A stretch of DNA of 64,000 nt, taken from assembly GCA_033085395.1 (NCBI GenBank), contig JANQBS010000078.1, forward strand, positions 1 to 64,000, in the 5' to 3' direction. The position numbers were made by a program, and so were the translations under genes. This document shows, in pieces, positions 12,785 to 24,343 of this stretch. The DNA comes from Xanthoparmelia taractica. Taxonomy: Eukaryota; Ascomycota; Lecanoromycetes; Lecanorales; Parmeliaceae. The first letter of the stretch is position 1, and each line of letters starts with the position of its first letter. The notes below the pieces were generated by a model. The model was not told the DNA's origin and did no database searches. It was given only the letters and a program-made list of their open reading frames with translations.

Positions 12785-13777
12785 ATGGCGCAAGAAACGG
12801 GCGTCAAAACCTCTCTGTTGAAAGCGCCTGAAGAGGGAACCATTAAGGAAATGATTCACGTCTATCAGGAAGCATATAAGAACGACAAAAGCGTTCAACT
12901 TATATTAACTCTACCGAACCTCATCGAAAAATGGGCGAAAACAGTTGCCCTTCGCCTCACACAGCCCGAATGTGAATTCATCGTCGCGAGAACCAAAAGT
13001 ACGAATCAGATCATAGGATGGCTCGCATAAGCCTTCAAACTCGAAGGACATAAACGCATCAGCGAAGAGCACGTGCTCTTCACCCAGTATGCTTTGCTAC
13101 CTGATATTGTATCAAAGGCAAAGGATGCGGGCATCGATACCGCTGAGATCAAAAGCATGGCACACCGTTTGTTTCGAGATTTCAATGAGACGCGGGAAAG
13201 GCAATTACCTGACAAACATTGCATCGTCAGCACTCTCGTCGTGGATCCCGGACACCAGAACACAGGCGTGGCGTCAGCGCTACTCTCCAAAGCCATCAGT
13301 CGCTCCGAAGCCTTTTCCTTCCCAATGTGGGTGCCAGCTCCGGAAGCATATCAAAGGCTGTTCGAAAAACATGACTTCGAGGAAGCTGGCGAGTACCATC
13401 TTGATCTCAATGAGCATGTGCCTATGCTAGATAGTAAAGGCAAGGCAACAGCTGCTTCTAATTTGGAAAGATACGCCTGGAAGTTCATGATGCGTAAGGA
13501 GCCCGTGGAGAAGGCGATTCGAGCATACGAGTCATCGAAGGTATTTGCGGAAGAGGAAGCAGAGCAAAGAGTAGAAGACAGACGCGTTGGGAAGGTCAAA
13601 GAGCATAAGCCGAGTGCAAAAACGTCTGGCAAAGATAAGCTCACACCAAGATCTGCGGACTTACTTCTTGGGGGAGATATTCAGACGGCGAGTGGGAAGG
13701 GGCTAGTAGCTCGAGATGATGCAGAAGCGGGTCCATCAACGCCGCTACTCACCAAGTCACATTCGATTGACAAATAA
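12785..13777 (+). pseudogene. GNAT-family N-acetyltransferase with an in-frame stop
   Basis: One reading frame of 331 codons runs from ATG 12785 (context TACCATGGC) to TAA 13775-13777, but codon 82 (13028-13030) is TAA. The frame continues unchanged on both sides: before it comes IIGWLA, after it AFKLEG. Removing six bases at the stop would give the continuous beta-strand GWLAFKLEG, typical of GNATs, so a 6-nt insertion is the simplest reading. Downstream, DPGHQNTGVASALL (about residues 150-165) is motif A, the Q-x-x-G-x-A acetyl-CoA pyrophosphate loop, followed by AYQRLFEKHDF, a usual motif B region. The C-terminal ~90 residues are charged and low complexity. Substrate unknown; GNATs transfer acetyl groups from acetyl-CoA to amines. 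It lies 30 nt downstream of GT-containing sequence, but no normal intron removes the stop. Stop readthrough is possible but less likely than decay. Confidence 0.75.
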
Positions 13778-14141
13778 GAACGCTGGTGATAGAGAGCGCA
13801 GCGAACAAGGTATTGTAATCTTGAGGTCAATAGAGATGCTTCGCCTCAGGGAGGTATGCATAGTCAGTACTTCGAAGAGTAACAAAAAGCAGCTTATTGT
13901 GGTTTCTTATGAATCGTGGTAAGGGCTAGTGCAAGCCGAACGGTTCTTCGAAGCTTGACACCCTCCTCAAGAATATCCGTTCCTAAAAATTCCCCACTAA
14001 CATTACCGTTCAGCCCTTATATGTCCCTAACCCCTATGCTCTGCTCTTAATTAAACCACCCTTCAGAAAACCTGCTTAATTGGCAGATTATACCTAATAA
14101 TCAAGTAATGCTGGGATAATTCAGACTGACTAATGATTCCT

Positions 14142-15891
14142 TCATCTTCTCATGCCCACCATAGGACAAACGTGCTCCCCAGGCTCACAATCCTCACAAA
14201 CTCCCACAACGCACACCTGGCAATGGGGTCTGAGGCCAGCTTCGACCGCCTGCCCACATCTCGAACAAAAGCCCAGCTGTACACATTCACTGGTAAGATA
14301 TGCCGCGACATCTCGGCGATGGTCGATGCTGCCAGAGCCAAAGACCTTAGTGCAAAGTTCCTCCTTTGATGTCATCACCTCGTCCAGAGTAGGACGGACG
14401 TATTTGCCAGCATTTGCTCCCATCACGGGTGAAGTGATGCGTGCTTGGTCTTCAACTCGCAAGTAGAGAAGGCTGTGTAAACCACCTATCAAGGTTGATT
14501 TGATGCCCTCGGATTCGATGATGCCTCGGAGTATACGACCGATTTCACGCGAGCGCTTTGGCCAATTTTCCTTTTCCGCTAGATCAATCGTTCCCCATGA
14601 GGTGAGCAGGCTCGCTGGCGGAGCCATTTCCGTAAGACGCTCTTGCCATTCGAGGGCCATAAAAACTCGTTCTTCTGTATCAGTGATCCCTAGCTTTTGC
14701 ATGTTGATACCGCGCCAGTCAACGGCAACGCCGTTTGTTTTAATCGCCTTCCCGAAAAGAACCATGTCCGGGAATCCATGCTTCTGGTACTCCGGCAGTT
14801 GATAGGCGAATGGTGCACCGCAACGGATTGATGTCAGTGCTTCATCCACGACCAATATCAAATCGAATTTCTTGCAAGCTCTCAACAGGTGCTTCCATGT
14901 GATGGCGCTAATAACAGTTCCGTCCCGAGCGCGCACCATCTCTGCGATCAGTGCGACACAACCAAACTCTTTGGCCTTTCTCACCTGATCATCAATCTTA
15001 GCTGCGTTCTGGCTTTTTATCACAAACGGTTTTCTCCCGTTTGCCAGAGGCCTAACGAATTCTAATACAGAATTGTGCGCTAGCGGCCCGTAGCCTGCGC
15101 CATAAGAGCCCTCTAGGATTGCGACACAAGGGTTTATTCTGTCTCCTTCTATGAGAAAGGGGTTGCAACCGCCTGTTGAATAACGAGAGGTAAGATGGGC
15201 TATCAGACTGGTCAAGAGGGCAGGACTAGAGGCGTCACTCACATGACCATGGAGACTGATGGGTTCTGCAGTGAAAAAACGCCGAAAAGCTTCGCGGTAC
15301 CGGTCGCCTATGGTGTGGATGTGATGCTGGAGCATTGTAGGTGATTTGTTCAAGAGAGCCCAGTACCTACCAATATCTTGGTTAACGCTTTCCATGACTG
15401 GATTCTTGCGAGTCAGGAACGACCCAAAAGAATGATGGAAATCGAGATCAGGGAATCTTTCTAGATGACACTCTCTGCGAGCATTCCTGATCTTGTGGGT
15501 CACTTCAAGGCATTTCTTTTGATCTTCTGGATCGATCGTTCCATTGTGGCACCTGCGGCGGTAAGCGAGGCGTGTTGTGACACGGCTGATATCCTCACCC
15601 TCTTCATCTTTGCCACAACAGAGGCCGCAGGATCGACGAAACTGGGCTTGCTCTTCATGCTGAAAGTCACCTGTTGTGTATTGGCGACCGCATTGGGGAC
15701 AACGGTGCTGGCTTGAGCGAAGATTATAGGATGCACGGTTGTTCCTCCGCCGCAAAGTTTTTTTTTTGAACGCGGCTTGAAGAACGTCGCTCTACCTTCG
15801 GCTGTTGCTTTGGTGTAAAGCGACCAGACTTCCCACGGCCCTGCCGCAGAAGTTGGTCTGGCTTTCGAGACTGCCGCGTTACGGGAGACAT
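14142..15891 (-). CDS. PLP-dependent aminotransferase-fold protein with flanking cysteine clusters (frameshifted 5' end)
   Basis: A 537-codon open frame runs from 15755 to TGA 14142, but its 5' end has no ATG. An ATG at 15891 opens a basic N-terminus of ~45 codons that runs into the ten-A homopolymer (T10 at 15758-15767 on the plus strand). If that run were nine A the two frames would join, giving about 582 residues. Numbering within the 537-codon frame: Cys19, 22, 43, 46 and 47 form an N-terminal CxxC-type cluster. Residues ~110-480 resemble fold-type I class III aminotransferases or glutamate-1-semialdehyde aminomutases: VVDEA at 302-306 supplies the PLP-contacting Asp, and FGKAI gives the likely Schiff-base Lys336. 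Cys497, 500, 512, 515, 520, 523 and 530 form a C-terminal zinc-ribbon-like cluster. The reaction is unknown. It is tail-to-tail with the GNAT gene. The fold assignment is good; the cysteine clusters as zinc sites are inference. Confidence 0.7.
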
Positions 15892-16842
15892 TCCGTTTTC
15901 AAAGTAGGTGTTGCAATTTGTGAGCGTACTGCTTTAGTGGTCAAAACATATTGAGGACTTACTTCTATTCTTCGCTCGACTATTCACTTTCCCAAGGGAC
16001 TAGTGATCTTACGCCTATCATGATCGAGCTTATCACCCAAGACAAAGAACACAAATATGTTATAATAGATCGCTTTGTTCTCGACTCAGCCGCCTGGCCT
16101 GGGACTGTTCAGTCTGTCATATTGGTCGAAACAACAAAGAGAGCCTTTGTTGAACTATTTAAAGTCATTGGCAGACCTTCAAAACACGCTTCAGATGCGA
16201 AAACCAAAGGTAGTGCATTGTTGTCAAACAAAGCTGGCTCAATCGAGTCGAGCAGACCATTCCCAGACTAGACACATAGCGAGCCACGATGCGACATACG
16301 GCAACTTGCGCCGATATAGTCTCATTTCAGTTGTATACCTCTTGTAGGGTGACCTTAAGGCGGCTCACCTCTGCGACTTTGGTTGTATCCTCCTGACTCA
16401 AAGATCAGGCAATGCTGCGACTCAAACATGGCCAAAAACTCCAGAAGAGATCGTTTTGACTACACACCTGCTCCCCAGTAGTTTCTCTCGCATTCGGGCT
16501 CGTTCGTGAGCTCCCTGATGCAAGGGAACTATAGGAGCGTTCCCGTCTGAGGAATCATTTGCAGCCCACGTGGTGGCGCATAGCTCACGCGAGTCGTAGC
16601 GCCAGAAACCTGTACTGCCCATTCTTCGGGTACGCATCTTCAATACATCTTGAGCTATCACAATGCAGGCAAGTCAGGTGTGAGAAAGAGCCATTGGTGC
16701 ACATTTGCCGGAGCGTTGCTACGGCTCAGTAAGTCTTTAGCTGGGTATCAGAATCACATAACATGTCGAAAACGAATGTTGTGCTGTTCGAGATCATCTT
16801 CCGGTAGGACGTATGCACCTCTAGCCTCAGAAGCCAAATTTC
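15892..16842. other. Intergenic, no supported gene
   Basis: Contains only short ORFs (for example 15951-16271) without motifs or splice logic. Ends at the MITE target-site duplication. Confidence 0.4.
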
Positions 16843-16850
16843 TATCGGAG
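16843..16850 (+). repeat. Target-site duplication, left copy
   Basis: TATCGGAG, repeated exactly at 17295-17302 on the other side of the MITE. Confidence 0.93.
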
Positions 16851-17294
16851 CAGTGCTGGCGATGGTGCACCAACTAACTGCTCCACCAACAGTTGAACCA
16901 GTTGGTTCTAGCAGTTGACGGTGCAGTTTAAGGTCTGGCAGTTGACAGTTGGTGTGGTTTTGATCTGAAAACCAACTGGTTCACTGATAGTTTTGACGAT
17001 TTCCTAGATAGATAATGACTTGACTGTTTTAGGCTTAGATTGATATACGTTAAGGTACTCTAGATACCTTAGTCCTAGTCTCAGCCCTATCTGCTTAGCC
17101 CTATACTAGCGTGCCAAGACCATTTTCTATCCTATCATCTTTATTAGTAATCAAAACTGCTCCACTGTTAGTTCAACTGACAGTTGATAGTTGGTTCGTG
17201 TATATAAGACAGTTGGTGCAGTTCTAGATTCGAAACCCAGTAGTTGGTGCAGTTTGGCCCCCAAAACCAACTATTTCAAATATCGCCAGCACTG
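16851..17294. mobile_element. hAT-type MITE, 444 bp
   Basis: Bounded by perfect 13 bp terminal inverted repeats, CAGTGCTGGCGAT at 16851-16863 and ATCGCCAGCACTG at 17282-17294. It is flanked by a perfect 8 bp direct repeat, TATCGGAG, at 16843-16850 and 17295-17302. An 8 bp target-site duplication together with CAGTG termini is characteristic of the hAT superfamily (established). The subterminal regions repeat CAGTTGGT and AACCAACT-like words many times on both sides, the usual layout of transposase-binding subterminal repeats. There is no coding capacity, so it is non-autonomous. Perfect TIR and TSD indicate a fairly recent insertion, and no RIP signature is visible. Confidence 0.93.
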
Positions 17295-17302
17295 TATCGG
17301 AG
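17295..17302 (+). repeat. Target-site duplication, right copy
   Basis: TATCGGAG, identical to 16843-16850. Confidence 0.93.
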
Positions 17303-19519
17303 GAATTATCTTGACTCGTTAGCACCGATTACCTCTAGATGGATATCTGATGCGTTGACCATAGTCGCGATTCAGCGTATAGCAGCGTTGTAAGTCTAGA
17401 CTCAGCAATATAGGTTGGTGCTGAGAAGATCATCATCATTCATGAAGGTGATAGTGCTCATTTGTTTTGCCGAGGCCATCAGATAGTTCGAAGCTTCGGG
17501 TAAAGATGCAATGGGTAACGCTGCCTGTGCTGTTAAGAGCTCGACCAAGCGACCCTGGCACCTACAAGAAATGATACTTTCAGACAATCTTCTCTTTACC
17601 ATTTGTGTGGGCTTGAAAGCACACGGCCTCTTCATGCGCAGACCAACTACGTTTGTTCGGATGGTCTATACTGCCCCGCCCAAGCTTAGCTCGAGTATGA
17701 TGTTGAAGGCTCAAAGGTAGGATGGGACAACAATATGTTTGTTAAGGCCTACATCAAGCTTGGGCCGCTTAGAGCATCCAAGCGCCCTAGCAGAAATCTG
17801 CGCTTACGATACCTTACTTGCGCAGCACACCAGGCACGATCTCGAAATAGCATGGTTGATAGGCTCCACATAATGCGCCTTCGGTCCGCAATAGCCGTCT
17901 TCCGTGTAGCCACCTGTCATCCCAAGGTGCGTTTATATATTTTCTTCTATAGATTACCAGTCCTTTTCTCTCATTCTCCTAACTTTCCGTCCCCAACGCT
18001 CTGCCTAAAGATATCACACAATTCTTTCCCATATCCTTTTCCTGACTGCATCTATCCATCTCTGCGATGCTAAGCTTTAATCCCACGAGACGAGATCACA
18101 GCTGCCAGAACATGACATCTGGATTCAATGCAACACGCGCTTTACAGGTCTACCGCGAGAAAGGCCATGAAGCCAATATGCTATGACCTAATAGGGTCAT
18201 AAACTTCAATACGTGCTTTGACAGAGTCTATGGGTTACTTAGAAGTCCCGCGCCATCTGCAGTTCCTTCTCCATCTTTTCTCCTTCTTTGTACCTGCCAG
18301 CTTTCTCCGACCCATAGCCCAGGGCCTGTTTTCTTCTTGTGTATGATTTGCTGATCGCGAAGATGTACAAATGTCTCGCCATTTCGTGCTAAGTTAGATT
18401 ACTTTGGAACCCACTTCCAGTCTTGTCTGGATAAATCTAGTGAGACCAGCTCTATGTTCCAATCAAATAAAAGCTCAATTCCCTCTCTGTCAGTCAAGGA
18501 CGATGTTGACTGCAGCACCGAGAAGGAAACAAACTGCCTCACTACTCCCAATAAATGCTTCATCTCGACCAGGCGTCTTCTTATTTAAAAGCTTCGACTC
18601 GCAAATTGGTCGTACTCAGAACTTACAGGTTGGAGACTGCTGCATGGCCATGACTAAGCTGGGCTTGGGCTGATAGGAAGCGAATGCCAGCAGTGACAAT
18701 CTTTTCGGGCTAAGGGATAAAAACCTGCCTCAGAAAGCAGGTAGTGATCATCTCGCGGACTCTGTGTGGTAAACGTTATTTTTTATGGTCCTATCATGCT
18801 AGCAATTGCCCAAGGTAGGTGAAGCAGCAAAGTTTAACAAAACATCCACGGGGTTCTATATCCTCCAGCTCTGTCAAATCTGCAGCTAGAGGCATAGAGC
18901 AGCTGATCGTTCTTGGAAGGCTTTTACGTAAAGCTACGACCCAAGACTTTGACTCTGCTCGAGTGAACCTCAGCTCATGAGTCTAAAATCTATGAAGACC
19001 TCTAAGAAAAGCATAACAGCATCGACAGCAATCACCGAGATATCAGTGGCCATCATGTCATGCGTGCCAAAGGAGAAAAATACAGAACGGGGCTCGCGTA
19101 TAGAGATTCCTTTGCTTCCGCGGTTTTGGATAAATAAACGCCCTTTGTCCTGTTTGCTACTTGTTTTTTTTTTTTTGGCGGCCTTTGTCTTGACATAGAG
19201 ATTCACCACATGTTGGGGCACAGAATATTGACTGGGAATTAGATGACGGGGAAAAGTGGAAGTGTAGTTGGAACGGAGCGAATGAATAGCTTGCTCAAGA
19301 ACTATCTGAATACCAACTTGCTTCTGCTACGAGAAAAGTACATAGACTACGTCATGAGATACTCGGTTGACATTACCAATGGAACTCTGCTATTGGACTG
19401 AAGGACGGTGATATGGTGCATGTGTTATTTTATCTTCTGCGTTCATGTTGATGCAGGCATAAAAAGCAAAACCTAAACTCTCAAAGCTAGGTGTGACAAG
19501 CGGGCAAGGCTTATGGCGG
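17303..19519. other. Intergenic, no supported gene
   Basis: Short ORFs only. No start-intron-stop model with recognisable protein features was found on either strand. A T-rich run sits near 19165. Confidence 0.4.
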
Positions 19520-20507
19520 TTACCAGCAAAGAAACCAGCATTGAAAATAAACCACCACACCATCATCTGTGCTTCCAGACGGTCTGCAATTGTTGCCCGA
19601 CTTGGCAATTTGCGTTTTGGGATCCGGGTAAGAGTCGAACTGCATTACCGATGTATCCTTTGGGTTGGCGGGAAGTGGTATGTTCCATGCCATGCTCACA
19701 ACAGAATAATTGGGGTCTTCGGCAGCCAGCTGGGACCACATGTTGAATAGCTTACCTGCAGTGGTGAAGTTGATATAGTAAGGAGCACCTGGGCGGCCAT
19801 CAAGTGGTGAGAGCGCCAGTGGGCCTGCGCCACCTATGGCATGGTTGTCGTCGTCGCGCACCCAGATTTCGTAGGATGATGGATAGCTGGCTTCGGCGTC
19901 CGTACCGTTTTGGATGACACATACTTGGCAAAGACCGGAGGCGAAGTTCGAGTCGATCCCGAGGATGGGTGGGTCGACGGGTTTTGTCCAGCAACTTTGT
20001 GGGTTGGTGGGGCTGTCTGGTATGGCGTTTATGACGGTGCCGTCGGGAAGTACACCATCTTTTTCCGCTGGAAGAGTGATCCTGGGTTTGGTCATCAGTC
20101 AGGCTACGAGGGAGGAGAGAGATTGGAGCTTACACTGGTGGGCGAAGCATATCACGTTTAAAAGGGGGCAGTGGAGAGCGCTGCTCTTTAACTTTCGAAG
20201 GTTCTCCGCTAGTGATATGATCGTTATCTCCAGGGATTTCGTGGTCGCAAGCATCATAGGGAGCTGTCCGGCAGCTTTCCGGATCGGTAGTTGTTGGCTC
20301 ATTTGGGCTGTGCCCATATAGGTCTGGAGATCGCGGCACACTGTTCAAGCAGTCATTATGTTGCTCCTTGTTGCGACCACGTAGCTCTTACGAGGATGGA
20401 ACCTGCCAAAGCTTAGGAGTAGTGCCATTCTCCTCCACCCACTCTGCTGGGCGTGCGAAGGCGGAGGATGATGCAAGAAGATACATGGCAAGGAAGGAGA
20501 ACTTCAT
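19520..20507 (-). CDS. Secreted six-cysteine protein, family A, long form
   Basis: Three exons on the minus strand: 20507-20392, 20340-20134 and 20081-19520. The introns are 51 and 52 nt (GTAAGA..CAG and GTAAGC..CAG). Lengths sum to 885 nt, 294 residues plus stop. Residues 1-19 form a signal peptide (MKFSFLAMYLLASSSAFA). Exon 2 encodes an acidic, Pro-rich stretch absent from the sister gene at 21561. The last exon carries the family core: KDGVLPDGTVIN, then SCW, CQVCVIQ-G, a YE-x-WVRD-x-x-N stretch, a lone Cys, and a C-terminal QC-x-x-x-C. I do not recognise a catalytic motif or a named domain. A secreted cell-wall or effector-like role is only inferred from the signal peptide and cysteines. 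It is transcribed divergently from its paralogue across a ~1.05 kb shared upstream region. Confidence 0.75.
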
Positions 20508-21560
20508 AGTGAAGGAATGGAATTTGAACTTTGCTCTTGGGATCGAGTATCTCTAGGAAGTATGATGAGCTGCATCGAGAGCGGGATGTGGAAGACTACT
20601 TATGTGTAGAGAGATCCTACGGCTGATTCGTTCCCCTTACCATCAAATCGTGAGTAATAGCATGATACCAAGAACTAGAACAAGCAGATCAGATTTGCCA
20701 TCGGTTTAAGGAGCTGAAACGCATCGTCTTCACAGGCGGAGTAGCCAGCAATTGGCCTTTGCCATCCCAGAGTCCCTTCTTGTCCAATCATTCGGCCTGC
20801 GGAGATGTTGGAAATCTGGACTTGAGGCATGAGACAGTCTCATACCTTCAGTATGTGTTGAATTGTGCTTTTTTCCTGGGTGAGAGATGATTCATTTGAG
20901 GTTTTTTCTTTACAGGTTTCAGCCTTACGTCTGAAGCCCGTTAGACCTTTGATCCAGACTCGAGCGCTACAGCATCTGTCTCCGCAACCAAATTTTCCAA
21001 GGCAAAGGAACACTGCTGTAAGATGACTATATGATTAGTTGAGTCTGTGCTGTGCTCTCGGTTCCACTGGCCAGTCCGGGCACTCTTTTCCTACCAGCCG
21101 ACGTTAGCCCTAGAGCGCGGAAGCCAGGCTGAGGGTTTTATGAGGCCATACCTAAACTTTTGATAATCTTCATTCCGACGGCGGATTTACTTCCATGGCA
21201 AATGCTAAGGAGTTTCGAGTTTAGGCACCGTGTTTCGAGATAAGGCTGGAACCTCGGATGGCGCAACGTTGTGTGAGAATACACATCGTGAAAAGGCGAC
21301 AAAACGCAGCCGTTCATTCATTGATCAAGTTGAAAATGTGCTACGTTTCTGCTCTTTCGACACGAGACAAAGCGAAACAGCCTTGATTGAGCATTTGTTT
21401 CATTGCATGAATGAGTCATCAATCCATGGCAACAGGACAAAGCAGGCTTTATCCGTTCTTTTATAGTCATAAATGGTCATCTCCCCACTTTCCATTTAGG
21501 TTGGTAAAGGCATTTGACCCTCGAATATCTTTCCAAATTTCAACATTCAAGTTTATCAAT
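20508..21560. promoter_or_regulatory. Shared divergent promoter region of the family A pair
   Basis: This stretch separates the ATGs of two related secreted-protein genes that point away from each other, so it must carry both promoters. I found no gene in it. I could not identify defined operators or TATA boxes with confidence. Confidence 0.4.
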
Positions 21561-22272
21561 ATGAAGTACACTCACCTCCTTGCCTCTTTCTGCACGCTCA
21601 CTATCATCTCTACCCATCCACTCATAGACCACGAGCATGAAAGCCCCATTGAAGTGCGCGAAGCAGCCGCCGCGCCAGCGGCTCTCGCCTCCACGTAAGA
21701 CCACGTTTCCAACTAAGCATTGTCAAACTAACAACCAATACAGAAACCCCTTCCCCAGCCAGAAAGACGGCGTCCTGGTAGACGGCACCGTAATAAACTC
21801 CACCCCCAACGTCGACACCCTCAACAACAGCTGCTGGACCACCCCCAACAAACCCCTCTACGCCCCCTCGGACCCCGAATTCGAAAACAACATGTGCCAA
21901 ATCTGCGTCATACAAAGCGGCCTCGGCCCCAAGGCCTGGTACGAAGCCTGGGTGCGCGACGCCAACAACAGGGCCACAGGGAGCCTCTCAGCGATCGAGC
22001 TAGGGCCGGGAACGGCCGCAGGGAAGATGTACACGTTTTCGGCTGCGCTCAAGGATTTGACGATAGGGGTGACGCCGAACGCGTCGCCGAGTGAGGCGTC
22101 TGCTGTGACGATGATGTGGGGGGATGCTGTTGAGACGCCGCAGATGTATTTTAACGCGGCGACGAAGATGGGGGGGACAAATTGTACGTTTTCGAATGAT
22201 GCTCACGGGGGCACGATGACGTACTTTCAGTGTACCTTTGGTTGCGGCCTTCCTTTTCAGCGGATGGCGTAG
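21561..22272 (+). CDS. Secreted six-cysteine protein, family A, short form
   Basis: Two exons, 21561-21694 and 21744-22272, with a 49-nt intron (GTAAGA..CAG, branch site CTAAC at about 21727). Lengths sum to 663 nt, 220 residues plus stop. Residues 1-~20 form a signal peptide (MKYTHLLASFCTLTIISTHP). The mature part repeats the pattern of the gene at 19520-20507: KDGVLVDGTVIN, SCW, CQICVIQ-G, YEAWVRDANN, a lone Cys and QC-x-x-x-C near the end. All six core cysteines are conserved between the two, while overall identity is modest, so the duplication is old. The Ala-rich segment before the splice site may be a propeptide. Function unknown. The upstream ATG is preceded by CATCAATATG, a fair start context. 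Confidence 0.8.
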
Positions 22273-23223
22273 TCATTGGTCCCGCTACTGACAAGCGGCG
22301 CTAGATGTTTTGTGACAGATGTCATCAGGAGTAGCTATCAAATAGAAAAAGCGGCGAAGTGTCGGCGCTATCTAGTCTCTCTACTTTCAATCCCAAGGAC
22401 AATATACCTTCCCCATATATTGACAAAGTATCCCATAGCTGAAATGATCTTCTCTCAACATCCAAGTCCTTCATCCATGCTACTAGACATCCGAAGATGC
22501 CTGAGTCTATAACTGGCAAGCTTGATCGGATGAGTTCTAACGGCCATTTCTGAGCATGGCGGCCATTCAAGTGAGAACACTAAATGCGACATGATGCGAT
22601 TCTCCGTTACCACCATCACAGAGTTTGACGATCAACCGCCGCTATGCAATTCAGAGGTATGATCCCCCTTCTCCAGCGGCTAAACATAATTATAAATGCG
22701 CCTCTGATGCAAAGCCTATGCGCGTAACCGCCACTCGGGACAATGCCACGGTGATCGACATAAGCCCCACGTAGTATCTTCTTCTCCGGGCACGTGCAGA
22801 CTATCAGGGTCCGGTAAGGTCAGTGGCATAGGTTCTACTTGAGCCGCATGGCGAGCTCGTGCAGACGCGTGAACTTAAAGTTGCATCACGAGGACGAAAG
22901 ATGCAGAAGAGGGGAACGAAAGAAGTGGTTAAGCATTTATATTGGTGAGGCAATCGAGGCAGTTATCGTTTTCAATCTGATAAGTAAGAATTTGGAAAAG
23001 CGCATGCCACTCATCCGTCCTGTTCGAGAAAAGTGTTTGCGCTTCATTATAGTTAAGGTAAATATCCGGACACATCCATAGAGCCGCCTCGCGCAGAAGG
23101 ATTATGAAAGCGGTCGCGTCGATCCTTGCGCTTGCCGTTGATGCCTTGTAGTCGCTAGTACGTGGAGTCTACCCAGCCGTAGAATAAGAGTGGGGGGGTC
23201 CCCAGGTTCGGAGACCTACGGGA
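22273..23223. other. Intergenic, no supported gene
   Basis: Short ORFs without motifs. A run of G at about 23191-23197 lies just before the next gene. Nothing else could be supported. Confidence 0.4.
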
Positions 23224-24095
23224 GTGCAATCCGTAATGATGTTGTCCCTCTTTGCGCAGACGGTTCTTGCACTCGGATGGGTCGTGCAACTGCTGCTCGA
23301 GACATGGTTGGTTCATGGCGCCACCATTCCGCAATCAATAGACATCGTGACCGCGGATGCGACATTAGGTGCGAACCGTGCGACTCCGGCGTATTGCAAT
23401 AGTTATGAGGGCTGGCTTGGAGATGGAATTGTTCAGAGTGATTGCGCAGAAGCAATCAGCCAATTCTTCAGAACGGAGGTCGAACCTCGAGGGAAGCAGG
23501 AATTCGAGTTTCTCTCCAGATGGGAACCGAGGACTACTCATTTGCCTTCTATTGTTACCCCAGCTAAGTATGACCATGGTGAGTAAAAGGCTTTCAGAGC
23601 CGGGCTTTTGATTTTCCTCACTGAAAGCAATACCATAGGCACATGTGTACTTGTCATCGCAATGCTAGACGTTTACTATCCTGGGACGCTGCCAAGCGGC
23701 ACGACACAGCTTCACACGCCGTTTGATATAGCTACCTTTCATGATATTTGGGAAGTGGCTGTCGACTTATCTCAAACCTGTGTGGAGGAGAAGTCAAGGC
23801 CGCAAGCCGGCTGGTCCTTTGCAGGTGAGTCTGCTCATGGATTGCTTGGCTGGCTTCATCTGCGTTTTGACTTGCTGGTTGGAGCGCACTGAAAGTTTGC
23901 TAATTGTCGATCCACGGGACAGGAGCGCAGGCTAGCATCGGCATCTTCATCCTCAGACGTGGCTCGGAACTGGACAGGGTTATGCGCAGCAGCTCCCCTA
24001 TGCTTACAACAGTCAAAAATGATACATCTCCCATAAGTTTGATTGCACTACGTCCTGGAGCACCCAACGCAGTGGAGGTCGACAAGGGTCGATGA
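23224..24095 (+). CDS. Secreted protein, family B, complete member
   Basis: Three exons: 23224-23578, 23639-23824 and 23923-24095. The introns are 60 nt (GTGAGT..TAG) and 98 nt (GTGAGT..CAG). The sum is 714 nt, 237 residues plus stop. A hydrophobic stretch at residues ~5-28 serves as signal peptide or anchor; initiation could also be at the in-frame ATGs at 23236 or 23239. The mature part has the pattern C..YEGW.....SDC..AI..FF, a conserved LP, then GTC-V-L-V-I, a TPFDI..F.DIW.VA..L segment and a CV before a Gly-rich turn. The same order appears in the two minus-strand genes just downstream (24344-24768 and 24834-25476), so this is a local family. I do not recognise a characterised domain. 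Small secreted fungal proteins of this kind are often expressed on hosts, but that is inference only. Confidence 0.7.
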
Positions 24096-24343
24096 ATAGA
24101 CGGGACAGCAATTTTTGCTTTCAGCCGCTACTGTCTAACCCATAACACGTTCTTCCAACGCCATCTAGGCTCTCGATCTTGAATAAGCTCATGATTCCGA
24201 GACTGTCTTCCTTTTCTTTTCGGCCGTAGTCCATCGTGTTTGGAGCATGGGAGGCTCATTTCAATGTACTATAATTACTTATCAACCAAGATAGGCTCTG
24301 GTTACGGGTTGACGATGGCTGGATTCTCATGTCATTGTGCTCG

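Noticed and set aside
12999..13031. 33-nt GT-AG intron removing the stop of the GNAT gene
   Set aside because: Too short, and it would delete the conserved IIGWLA strand; a stop or insertion explains the sequence better.
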